A DNA stretch of 52,017 bases from an uncultured Erwinia sp. (GTDB lineage Bacteria; Pseudomonadota; Gammaproteobacteria; Enterobacterales; Enterobacteriaceae): the NCBI GenBank assembly GCA_946221915.1, contig CAMIKG010000028.1, forward strand, positions 1-52,017, written 5' to 3'. Both the position numbers and the translations under genes were made by a program. Below, one piece after another: positions 42,712 to 50,555 of this stretch. How positions within the stretch are numbered: position 1 is the first letter of the stretch; each line of letters begins with the position of its first letter. Below the pieces are notes generated by a model. It was given only the letters and a program-made list of their open reading frames with translations, did not search any database and was not told the origin of the DNA.

Positions 42712-42776
42712 CCCCCCGGCAGGCGCTATCGCTCATTTGTCGGGGGGCTGGCCTGGCACGGCAGAGAACGTGCCAG
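42712..42776. terminator. Two tandem hairpins between DUF1348 and TauE genes
   Basis: First: CCCCCCGGCA (42712-42721) with TGTCGGGGGG (42738-42747), one mismatch. Second: CTGGCACG (42753-42760) with CGTGCCAG (42769-42776). They lie between convergent genes and likely end both transcripts, though U-runs are weak. Confidence 0.6.
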
Positions 42777-42804
42777 CTAATCTCTTCATTGCAGGATCTG
42801 CGAA

Positions 42805-43545
42805 TTAGAAAAAGGGGCGTGAAATCAACTCCATTCCCAGCACAATCAGGAACAGAAGGAAACATTGCCTGAAACGTCTGGCACTGATGCGTGCCCGTAC
42901 CTTCTGCCCCAGCCACATCCCAGCCAAAGCAGGCACTATCGAAAAAAAGGACAGTGAAAACTGCTCTATTCTAAAAGCGTTATGCAGATGCAGGCCCACG
43001 GCAAGTGCCACGGTAGACACGGTGAATGACAGCCCCAGGGCCTGAACGAGTTCATCTTTACTGAAGCGAAGCGACTGAAGGAAGGGAACAGCCGGCATGA
43101 CAAATACGCCTGTCGCACCGGTGATGATACCTGTCATGCCGCCAATAACGGGGGAAAGCCATTTCTCCCTTGCCTGGGAAACCGTAAGTGACGGCGATAA
43201 CAGCGCAAAAGCAGCGTAAACAATTAAAGCCACGCCCAGAGCGAACGCTGACCAGGCGGGATTAACGGTGATAAGAAGCGAAGATGCAGCTACTGTCCCA
43301 GCCACAATAAACAACATCATCAGCCACAGACGGCTAATAATCAGCCTCACTGCGGGGCCGGTAAAAAGCTGCAGCACATTCGTCACGAAAGAAGGAATGA
43401 CCAGCAGCGCCGCAGCGATCGGCAGTGGCATAAACATGCCAAGCAACCCCATCGCGACTGTAGGCAGTCCCATTCCCGTCACGCCTTTTACAAAACCGGC
43501 AAAGATAAATATCAGTGAAAGAGAGAGATACAGCTGTTCGCTCAC
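42805..43545 (-). CDS. TauE/SafE family sulfite/sulfonate exporter-like protein
   Basis: A 246-residue inner-membrane protein with about 7-8 helices in two repeats, each starting with the family's G-x-G motif (FAGFVKGVTGMGLPTVAMGLLGM near 17-40 and GGMTGIITGATGVFVMPAVPFLQSLRF near 135-160, cited as parts). TauE/SafE proteins are linked to export of sulfite, sulfoacetate or related anions; many have unknown substrates. It stands alone, with 431 gene-free bases upstream. Confidence 0.86.
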   Translation of the reverse strand: MSEQLYLSLSLIFIFAGFVKGVTGMGLPTVAMGLLGMFMPLPIAAALLVIPSFVTNVLQLFTGPAVRLIISRLWLMMLFIVAGTVAASSLLITVNPAWSAFALGVALIVYAAFALLSPSLTVSQAREKWLSPVIGGMTGIITGATGVFVMPAVPFLQSLRFSKDELVQALGLSFTVSTVALAVGLHLHNAFRIEQFSLSFFSIVPALAGMWLGQKVRARISARRFRQCFLLFLIVLGMELISRPFF

Positions 43546-43976
43546 AAGGTTTGTCCTGACTCAGGATTTTCAGTGATTCAACCATTTCACCCTTGAGTAA
43601 ACAATCTGGTTTAAGCGCGTCAAGTATCTCTGGCTGAACGATTCAGTAAAAAATTCCATTACCATATATTGCCGCTAAGCGACCAATGGGCGCGGCGGCG
43701 AATCTGCATTTGCTATAAAACACCAGATGCACTGAGCCCGGCCATGGCCGGTTTGGTAAATTTTCTCAGAGTTCAGGATGGGTAAATGTCACTGTTATGC
43801 CAGCGTTAAGCCGCCCTGCCCGCCCCTCATTTACATACAATAAAGCAGTTCCCCTTGTCCTGGGGGGAGATCTGCATATTTTCGCTCTAAGCGGGAATTA
43901 TCCGCAAGCATGTCTTCTCTCTGCCAGACGCGGATATGCTCCATCCGGTTCCCCCGGCAAAAGGCGCCGTAGCGTT
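43546..43976. other. Gene-free stretch between TauE and the DUF2158 gene
   Basis: 431 bases containing the promoter side of the TauE/SafE gene and the 3' side of the small DUF2158 gene. A 63-codon frame here has no recognisable protein character. I see no repeats or RNA genes. Confidence 0.5.
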
Positions 43977-44159
43977 TCAGGTAAGTGACCAGAAATCAGC
44001 GTAAGGGACGCATATTTCCAGTTGAGGTAACGGAAATTGTCTTTTGAAGAAACGTCCCTTATCGACCCAACCGCACAGGATCATCTCTCCCTCGCATTCA
44101 AGCACAACCATTGTTTTTCTTCTTTTGTGACGCCGAACAATCGTGCCCACGGCAATCAT
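43977..44159 (-). CDS. Small DUF2158-like (YodC-type) protein
   Basis: A 60-residue protein. The pattern VGTIVRRHKRRKTMVVLECEG...ILCGWVDKGRFFKRQFPLPQLE resembles DUF2158 proteins such as YodC: an opening G-x-V-x-L/R, a central T-M-V-V, C-x-W-x-D/K and a closing L-E. Their role is unknown. Its ATG overlaps the TGA of the upstream TetR-type gene by four bases (ATGA), so it is translationally coupled and very likely real despite its size. The coupling suggests it modulates or is controlled with that regulator. Confidence 0.62.
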   Translation of the reverse strand: MIAVGTIVRRHKRRKTMVVLECEGEMILCGWVDKGRFFKRQFPLPQLEICVPYADFWSLT

Positions 44160-44794
44160 GTTGATGCCTTTGTCGAATGATGGCTGTTATCAGCATATGC
44201 CTTTGACAGCACCGATCTGATAATGAAGTCGTTGCTCTTTTTGAGATCCTCAATATCTGGCTGAATTTTTCCGTATACCCGCATCCCTTCCAGCATCATA
44301 AAAATACAGTGCGCCATTACGCCTGCGTCTTCATCCTGACGAAAGACCTGCTGCTGCTGACCTCTCTTTAATATGTTTTCTAACCGCCGGATGATGCTGT
44401 TAAATTTGTCGTCAACTTTGCTTCTGATTTCTTCATCGCCCGGTAAAAGCTCACAGGCGGCAGCGATGGTGAAGCAACCTTTCTCGCCACCGGGAGCAGA
44501 CGATAATAAAGCCACAAATTCGAGCGTTTCACGTAATGCGGCTTCTGGTGGTAAATCGGCATCGCGCTTCACGCCACGGGAAACACCCTCATCCATATAG
44601 TGCTGCAGTGCCGCAAGATAGATAGCCCGCTTATCGGGATAGAGTTTATAAATGCTGGCGCTGGCCAGGCCCGATGCTTTCATCAGATCAGACATCGACG
44701 TTGCCCTGTAGCCTTTCTGCCAGAAGCATTCCAGCGCAGTATTAAGAAAGTCCTCCGGGTCGAATTCCCTTGGCCTGCCAGCGTTCGATTTCAT
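44156..44794 (-). CDS. TetR/AcrR family transcriptional regulator
   Basis: A 212-residue TetR regulator: GRPREFDPEDFLNTALECFWQKGYRATSMSDLMKASGLASASIYKLYPDKRA spans the HTH (residues about 6-58, parts quoted), followed by an all-helical ligand domain with GCFTIAAACELLPGD, a phrase common in the YcfQ/ComR-like and AcrR-type group. The start at 44794 has AGGAG 8 bases upstream; the frame is open 15 codons further, through the operator. It is first of a two-gene unit with the DUF2158-like gene. Divergent from the glutathione peroxidase gene, which it may also control. Confidence 0.87.
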   Translation of the reverse strand: MKSNAGRPREFDPEDFLNTALECFWQKGYRATSMSDLMKASGLASASIYKLYPDKRAIYLAALQHYMDEGVSRGVKRDADLPPEAALRETLEFVALLSSAPGGEKGCFTIAAACELLPGDEEIRSKVDDKFNSIIRRLENILKRGQQQQVFRQDEDAGVMAHCIFMMLEGMRVYGKIQPDIEDLKKSNDFIIRSVLSKAYADNSHHSTKAST

Positions 44795-45192
44795 GTGATT
44801 CTCCTGTAATGAAAACCAATTGTAGATCGACCAATCCACAATTAAAAGCGTTTGTTTTACCTGGCTTCAGGCGCGATTTAACTACTCCGCGTTTTTTGGT
44901 GAGGGATACCCGCTTATCACTGATAGCAATCCGATGATGACACGCTGTTTGCTGACGTAGCAAAACGCACGCGATTAACATTATGGTGTGCTAATCACCA
45001 GTGAGCAGGTCAAAGGTCGCCTGTGAGTTGTTCTTTTCGTTCGACTTTGCAAAGATGTATCGCACCAGATTCCAGACCTGTCACGCAGCCAGGAACGGGA
45101 TCTCCCCTTCACGACCTGTGCTCTGCGCCACAGCACCAATGCGCTGCGTGGCAATGTCGACGTCGAACAGATTCTGCTTTGAGGATTTCGCT
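44795..45192. other. Divergent control region between the TetR and glutathione peroxidase genes
   Basis: 398 bases without a recognised gene. It contains an imperfect palindrome at 44819-44842. A frame open from 45001 to the peroxidase start shows no protein-like character and is treated as leader sequence. Confidence 0.5.
44819..44842. promoter_or_regulatory. Candidate TetR operator
   Basis: ATTGTAGATCGA followed by CCAATCCACAAT forms an imperfect 24-base inverted repeat (ATTGT-GAT--G / C--ATC-ACAAT matching). It lies 25 bases before the TetR start; a TACAAT box on the minus strand overlaps it. Confidence 0.5.
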
Positions 45193-45687
45193 ATGACTAC
45201 TTTTCATCAACTTACCGCCACCAGCCTTGGTGGCGAGCTTATCTCTATGGCCGACTTCGCCGGGAAGGTGGTTCTGGTCGTGAATACCGCCAGCCAGTGT
45301 GGCTTTACGCCACAATATAGCGGCCTTGAAACGCTCTACAAGAAATACGCTGCCCAGGGTTTGGTGGTGCTGGGTTTCCCCTGCAACCAGTTCGGTAAAC
45401 AGGAACCCGGTGGCGCCGACGACATCGCGAAGACCTGCCACATTAACTACGGTGTGAGCTTCCCGATGTTTGCGAAAACAGAGGTAAACGGAAGCGCAGC
45501 GCATCCACTGTTTCGTTATCTGAAAAACGCATTGCCTGGCGTGCTGGGTGGACGGATTAAGTGGAACTTCACTAAGTTCCTGATCGGACGCGACGGTAAA
45601 CCGCTTAAGCGTTTTGCACCGATCACCACGCCGGAGAAAATGGAAGCCGCAATCCTTGCTGCGCTTGAAAGCGAAGTGTCCCGCTGA
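45193..45687 (+). CDS. Glutathione peroxidase family protein (Cys type)
   Basis: A 164-residue thiol peroxidase that reduces hydrogen peroxide and organic hydroperoxides in the cytosol. The catalytic tetrad is visible: C36 in NTASQCGFTPQY, Q66 in GFPCNQF, and W and N in KWNFTKF near 122. Bacterial Cys forms usually take electrons from thioredoxin rather than glutathione. It is shorter and only moderately like E. coli BtuE, so I do not use that symbol. The start at 45193 is set by GAGGATTTCGCT and by the family's usual N-terminus; the frame is open upstream without protein character. It stands alone. Confidence 0.9.
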   Translation: MTTFHQLTATSLGGELISMADFAGKVVLVVNTASQCGFTPQYSGLETLYKKYAAQGLVVLGFPCNQFGKQEPGGADDIAKTCHINYGVSFPMFAKTEVNGSAAHPLFRYLKNALPGVLGGRIKWNFTKFLIGRDGKPLKRFAPITTPEKMEAAILAALESEVSR

Positions 45688-46384
45688 TTCGCACCCTTCG
45701 GTTTTAGCGCGCTGCCAAAAAACTCATTATTGGTATCACGTAAACGTCCGTTCTTCGCTGATAGCGGATCTTGTCCGTTAGCCTCTCTTCTCTGTGCCAC
45801 AAGCGGATGTTTGTATTGGGGTGAGCAGAAATAATCCTTCCAGCCCACTCACAGTTTAAATTTCCTGCTGATGGCATTATCCGCTGCATCGGCTCAGCAA
45901 AGTGATTCAGGGAAGGCCCCTTCTCTTTTCAAAAAACACCGTAAAAAAACATTTCATATTTTTTTTCTTATGCTTCAAGTCACCAAAATAATGCATCAGC
46001 ATTATGAATTTATTATTCACGCCCCTCACACTCTCACTGAAAAAGCACACTGAAGAGCAACAAGTCTGAAAGTGCACTGTTATGGTGAAAGCAAATCGTA
46101 ACATTGCACTTATTTTGTGATCGCTCGCAAAAAAAACCATAAAAAAACAGTATGGCTGCCATTATCAGTGGCATTCATGCCGTAATCCACGTCACGGAAC
46201 AGATAAATAAATCAATATTTTCATGATGATAACATAAAAAAACACCTTGTTGGTTTTTTGTTGCAAACCAGGATTATCGTCACATTTCCTTAACCAGACC
46301 GGAAAAAGCCTTTGCATAGCGAATTTTTAAAATGATAAAAGATTCTCACTTGAGAACGATTTATCGATTAAATAAAGGTGTGCT
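45688..46384. other. 697-base AT-rich gap upstream of the RraA-family gene
   Basis: No gene recognised; short frames lack protein character. It holds a half-conserved CRP-like site TGTGATCGCTCGCAAA at about 46116-46131, and the inverted repeat TTCTCA-CT-TGAGAA at 46343-46356, 29 bases before the next start codon. The base composition becomes strikingly AT-rich from about 45930. Confidence 0.5.
46343..46356 (+). promoter_or_regulatory. Inverted repeat before the RraA-family gene
   Basis: TTCTCA and TGAGAA flank CT, 29 bases upstream of the start. A possible operator for the whole downstream cluster; TTGCAT (46313-46318) and TAAAAG (46337-46342) may be its promoter boxes. Confidence 0.4.
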
Positions 46385-47017
46385 ATGTCCCTCGAAAATG
46401 CTGAAGTACGTATTTCAGAAAGCTGGAAGAGACCTGAAAAAAAATGGCTTGAGGAGTTTTCTTCATTCCCGGTAGCCAACATTGGCGATGCAATGGAACG
46501 CCTGAATATGTGTGATGCAGGTATTATTCCTCTCACCGCAGGAATGAGTTTCACCGGCTTTGCATTTCCTATTCTGGTGACAGCAGGTGACAACGCTGCG
46601 GTAATCAAAGCGCTGGATTATATCCAGCCGGGCGACGCAGTGATGATTAATGGTCTCGGCCATACTGACCGCGCGCTGGTTGGCGAACAACTCACTCAGC
46701 GCTTCCAGCATGCTGGCGCCACCGCCCAGGTCATTGACGGCGCGGTACGTGACCGCAAAGTCATCGAATCAACCGGTCTGCCTACCTTCTGTCGCGGCAC
46801 TTCGCCCGCAGGTCCCTACAAGAATGGCCCGGGTGTTATCGGCGAAGCCGTGGCTATTGGCGGTGTCGTTTGCTGTGCAGGCGATATCGTGGTGGGTGAT
46901 GACGATGGCGTCATCATCATTCCTTTCTGGCGCGCCCAAGAGGTACTGCACAACGTCCGTGAAGTCGCCAGACGTGAAGCGGAGATGACCGCAGAGGTCA
47001 CCAGACAATACCGTTAA
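46385..47017 (+). CDS. RraA-family aldolase (HMG/CHA aldolase type)
   Basis: A 210-residue member of the RraA / 4-hydroxy-4-methyl-2-oxoglutarate aldolase family. The signature GEQLTQRFQHAGATAQVIDGAVRDRKVI holds the conserved Arg-Asp pair used for substrate and metal in class II pyruvate aldolases, and the NIGDAMER start is typical. Members with this motif cleave branched 4-hydroxy-2-oxo acids to pyruvate plus another keto acid; RraA itself regulates RNase E and has a different setting. The catabolic neighbours favour the aldolase role. First gene of a cluster with an MHS transporter and hydantoinase-type subunits. Confidence 0.85.
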   Translation: MSLENAEVRISESWKRPEKKWLEEFSSFPVANIGDAMERLNMCDAGIIPLTAGMSFTGFAFPILVTAGDNAAVIKALDYIQPGDAVMINGLGHTDRALVGEQLTQRFQHAGATAQVIDGAVRDRKVIESTGLPTFCRGTSPAGPYKNGPGVIGEAVAIGGVVCCAGDIVVGDDDGVIIIPFWRAQEVLHNVREVARREAEMTAEVTRQYR

Positions 47018-47084
47018 CTGCACGCATTATCGCCGGGGAAGGCAATACTCCGACACTATTCCAACACTATTTCAGGGCAAGACA

Positions 47085-48425
47085 ATGACAAAATCACATG
47101 CTATCCCAATGGATTATGCTCTGCCGAAAAATGGAAAAGTTAAAAATGACACGGTGCGCCGCGCGTCGCTGGCTGGCGGCGTCGGGTCCTTTGTTGAATG
47201 GTACGACTATGGTATTTACGGTTTATTAGTCAGCACGCTGGTGATTGTCTTTTCCGCCAGTGAAATGAGCACCACCGAAGCAGGGCTGATGCTGACCTAT
47301 CTGGGCTTTACGGTCAGTTTCATCGTGCGTCCGTTTGGCGGCGTGATCTGTGGCTACCTGGGCGACAAAATTGGTCGTCAGAAGCTGCTGGCGATACTAC
47401 TGCTGATGATTTCGCTGGCAACAGCAGCGATTGGTTTACTGCCGAGCTATCAGAGTATCGGCTGGGTGGCGCCTGCCCTGCTTATCCTGTTGCGCATCGT
47501 TCAGGGCTTCTCCGCCGGCGGCGAAGTCTCCGGCGCCGGGTCCTTTGTGGCAGAGTATGCCGAAGATCATCGCCGGGCGGTGGTCATGTCGCCGCTGGTG
47601 ATGGGATCGTTTATCGCTTTACTGTTTGGCAGCCTGTTTATTACCGCCCTGATTAATATTTTCGGTCAGGAAGCGATGGTGAGCTGGGCGTGGCGTATTC
47701 CTTTCCTGCTGGCCATCCCGATGGCGATGATCGGGGTCTATATCCGCACGCGCATTCAGGACACGCCGCATTTTCGCCAGATCAAGTCCAGCGCGCGTAT
47801 TGTGCGCAATCCATTACGAGAAGTGCTGACGTCAAAACGTCATCTCAAAGCGATTGGACTCGCTATCACTCTGCCAGCCGTCAACGGCCCCGGTTATTAC
47901 ATTCTTTTCGTCTATATGCCGACCTACCTGAACAAAGTGATGCACTTCACCCAGGTGCAAAGTCTGATGGTCACCGCCAGCGGTCTGCTGACAATTGTTG
48001 CGGCCATTCCGTTGATGGCCTGGCTTTCCGATCGCCTTGGCCGTAAACCGATGCTGATAGCTTCGGCGCTGGCGATGGGTGTTCTGGCCTGGCCCTGCTT
48101 CTGGTTGCTGACGCTGGGAATGCTGCCTCTGGCCTGCATGGCGGCAATGCTGCTGGCATTCGCCTTTGCAGGCCATGCCGGCGTTATCCAGTCAACGCTG
48201 GCTGAGATGTTCCCCACCACGGTGCGTTACAGCGCTTACAGTATTGGCTTCAACCTCTCCACCGTGATTTTTGGCGGTTCCGCCCCTCTGCTGATGACCT
48301 GGCTGATCGGCTTAACCGGCATCGCCAGCATTCCCAGTTACATGGTGATTTTTACCGCCGCACTCACGCTGGTCAGCGCACTGTATCTGAAAGAAACCGC
48401 GGGCAAGCCACTGAATGATGAATAA
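47085..48425 (+). CDS. MFS transporter, metabolite:H+ symporter (MHS) type
   Basis: A 446-residue inner-membrane symporter with 12 helices of the MHS family (ShiA, KgtP, ProP, CitA). Seen: SFVEWYDYGIYGLLVS, RPFGGVICGYLGDKIGRQKLL, LRIVQGFSAGGEVSGAGSFVAEYA and a second DRLGRKPML motif, all diagnostic. It imports small carboxylic or zwitterionic metabolites with protons. It lies 67 bases after the RraA-family gene and 42 bases before the HyuA gene, so it probably brings in the substrate of those enzymes. Confidence 0.9.
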   Translation: MTKSHAIPMDYALPKNGKVKNDTVRRASLAGGVGSFVEWYDYGIYGLLVSTLVIVFSASEMSTTEAGLMLTYLGFTVSFIVRPFGGVICGYLGDKIGRQKLLAILLLMISLATAAIGLLPSYQSIGWVAPALLILLRIVQGFSAGGEVSGAGSFVAEYAEDHRRAVVMSPLVMGSFIALLFGSLFITALINIFGQEAMVSWAWRIPFLLAIPMAMIGVYIRTRIQDTPHFRQIKSSARIVRNPLREVLTSKRHLKAIGLAITLPAVNGPGYYILFVYMPTYLNKVMHFTQVQSLMVTASGLLTIVAAIPLMAWLSDRLGRKPMLIASALAMGVLAWPCFWLLTLGMLPLACMAAMLLAFAFAGHAGVIQSTLAEMFPTTVRYSAYSIGFNLSTVIFGGSAPLLMTWLIGLTGIASIPSYMVIFTAALTLVSALYLKETAGKPLNDE

Positions 48426-48467
48426 CGCGCTCTGCAGAACCCTAACAGCAAGGAATTCGAGGTCATT

Positions 48468-50555
48468 ATGAAAAACGCGTCCCCATGGAGAATGGGATTT
48501 GATATCGGCGGCACTTTTACCGACCTGGTGTTGCTGAACGACGTTACAGGCGAAGCGATACGGCATAAAACGCTGACCACGCCGGAAGACCCGTCGGAAG
48601 GTGCTTACACCGGCCTGACGCAACTGGTGGCGATGGCAGGTCTGCAAGCCAGCGACATCCATACCATCACGCACGGCACCACTCTGGCGATCAACGCATT
48701 GCTGGAACGCCGTGGCGCGAAAACAGCGCTGGTGGTGACACGCGGTTTTCGCGATGTGCTGGTGGTCGGCCGGGAGTATCGTTATGACATTTACGATCTG
48801 AACGGTGCGCCTGCCCAGCCTCTCCTGCCGCGCTCACAGGCTTATGAGATTACTGAGCGAGTCAGTGCACGCGGTGACATCGTGACGCCGCTGGATGAGG
48901 CGGAAGTGGTCACGCTGGCCGCTGAACTGCGTCTGCAGCAGTATGAAGCCGTCGCGGTACTCTGCATGCACGCCTATGCCTGGCCTGAGCATGAAAATCA
49001 GATTGAGGCCATTCTGACGCGTGAACTGCCTGGCGTGTCTGTCTCGGTGTCGCACAAGGTGTCGCGTGAAATCCGCAAATACGATCGTGGCGTGCTGACC
49101 GCCATGAATGCTTTTGTGCAGCCCAAAGCGCGGCGTTATATGGCGCGGCTGGAACAGAAGCTGCGCGAAGGGGGCTTTACCTGTGACTGGCTGGTGATGG
49201 GCTCTAATGGTGGCCTGATGGCGCCACAAGTCGCGGCGGATTATCCCACGCGCATCATTGAGTCGGGTCCTGCGGGCGGCATCGTTGCGACCGCCGCCTT
49301 TGCCCGCCGTAACCAGTTACCGCAGGTGCTGGCCTTTGATATGGGCGGCACCACCGCGAAAGCCTGCGTGGTGCGCCATGGCGAACCTGCGATTACCACC
49401 GATTATGAAGTCGGCCGCGCCGATCGCCTGTTAAAAGGCAGCGGCCTGCCGGTGAAACTGCCGGTGGTGGATATGATCGAAATTGGCGCCGGTGGCGGCA
49501 GTATCGCCCGCGTTGACTCGCTCGGCTTGCTGGAAATTGGCCCGGAAAGCGCCAGCGCATGGCCCGGCCCTGCCTGCTATGCGCGCGGCGGCGATCGGCC
49601 GACCGTGACCGATGCCAATCTGGTGCTCGGCCTGCTTGATCCGGAAGCCTTTCTCGGCGGACGCATGCGGCTGGATGTTGAGGCGGCGCGACGCGCCATT
49701 TCCCGCGTGGCGCAGCCACTCGGCCTGAGCATTGAAGATGCGGCCTGGGGCATACACGAGGTCGCCAACAGCAAGATGTCGGAAGCGCTGCGCACCCACG
49801 CCGTGGAGAAGAATGTCAGCCCGGCGCAGATGACGATGCTGGCCTTTGGCGGCGCGGGTCCCAGCCATGCCTGGTCGCTGGCGAAACAGCTTGATGTCAA
49901 GCGCGTCTGCTTCCCCAACGGCGCGGGCGTCTATTCCGCCTTCGGCCTGCTTACCGCCCCGCCCAGCGCCGACTTTGTGCGCAGCGATCGCCGGCGCTTA
50001 ACCGACGGGCTCGATTTCGCTCACATCACGGCGCTGTTCGCGGAAGGTTTCGACGAAGCCTTTACCACCCTGGCCGCAGCAAACACCGATCCGTCAGCTG
50101 CACTCATGCAGCGTCTGGCTGGCGTGCGCTATGTCGGCCAGGGATCGGAACTGACCGTGCCACTGCCGGAAAGCTTCCTGGCACAGGGCAATGTCCAGGC
50201 GCTGATTGATGCCTTTGAAAGCGCACACATGGTCCGTTTTGGCCGCACCCTGCCCGGCCAGGGCGTGGAAGTCGTCAACTGGCGTGGCCGCGTGCAGGGT
50301 CCGCCGCCTGCATTAAATACCTCGGATCGGCAGCATCACGCTGAAGCCACAGAGCAGGAAAAAACGCTGCAGGTCTATCTCGGTCGCGGCCAGGGGTTCA
50401 GCGCCTGCCGGGTGATCCCGCGCAGCCTGCTGGTCACTGGCGAAGCCATCCATGGACCGGCGCTGCTGCAGGAAAAAGAGTGCGCCATTTATGTCGGTCC
50501 GGGCGCGACGGCGCAGCTGGATGAACAGGGCAATATTTTGATGGAGTTAAGCTGA
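48468..50555 (+). CDS. hyuA: Hydantoinase/oxoprolinase subunit A (HyuA)
   Basis: A 695-residue ATP-dependent subunit of the HyuA/HyuB family, which includes N-methylhydantoinase, 5-oxoprolinase and acetone or acetophenone carboxylases. The N-terminal phosphate loop FDIGGTFTDLVLLN is followed by ITHGTTLAINALLERRGAKTALVVTRGFRDVL, MGSNGGLM, ESGPAGG and LAFDMGGTTAK, all hallmarks. It probably phosphorylates an amide or ketone to allow ring opening or carboxylation by subunit B. The start at 48468 has GAGGT upstream. Its stop overlaps the HyuB start by one base. Symbol at family level; the true substrate is unknown. Confidence 0.9.
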   Translation: MKNASPWRMGFDIGGTFTDLVLLNDVTGEAIRHKTLTTPEDPSEGAYTGLTQLVAMAGLQASDIHTITHGTTLAINALLERRGAKTALVVTRGFRDVLVVGREYRYDIYDLNGAPAQPLLPRSQAYEITERVSARGDIVTPLDEAEVVTLAAELRLQQYEAVAVLCMHAYAWPEHENQIEAILTRELPGVSVSVSHKVSREIRKYDRGVLTAMNAFVQPKARRYMARLEQKLREGGFTCDWLVMGSNGGLMAPQVAADYPTRIIESGPAGGIVATAAFARRNQLPQVLAFDMGGTTAKACVVRHGEPAITTDYEVGRADRLLKGSGLPVKLPVVDMIEIGAGGGSIARVDSLGLLEIGPESASAWPGPACYARGGDRPTVTDANLVLGLLDPEAFLGGRMRLDVEAARRAISRVAQPLGLSIEDAAWGIHEVANSKMSEALRTHAVEKNVSPAQMTMLAFGGAGPSHAWSLAKQLDVKRVCFPNGAGVYSAFGLLTAPPSADFVRSDRRRLTDGLDFAHITALFAEGFDEAFTTLAAANTDPSAALMQRLAGVRYVGQGSELTVPLPESFLAQGNVQALIDAFESAHMVRFGRTLPGQGVEVVNWRGRVQGPPPALNTSDRQHHAEATEQEKTLQVYLGRGQGFSACRVIPRSLLVTGEAIHGPALLQEKECAIYVGPGATAQLDEQGNILMELS

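Noticed and set aside
46111..46131. A CRP binding site upstream of the RraA-family gene
   Set aside because: Only the TGTGA half is good; the second half is poor and the site is over 250 bases from the start codon, so it is not listed as a feature.
45871..46140. Small open frames on both strands in the AT-rich gap
   Set aside because: No ribosome sites, no recognisable domain, and composition typical of AT-rich intergenic DNA.
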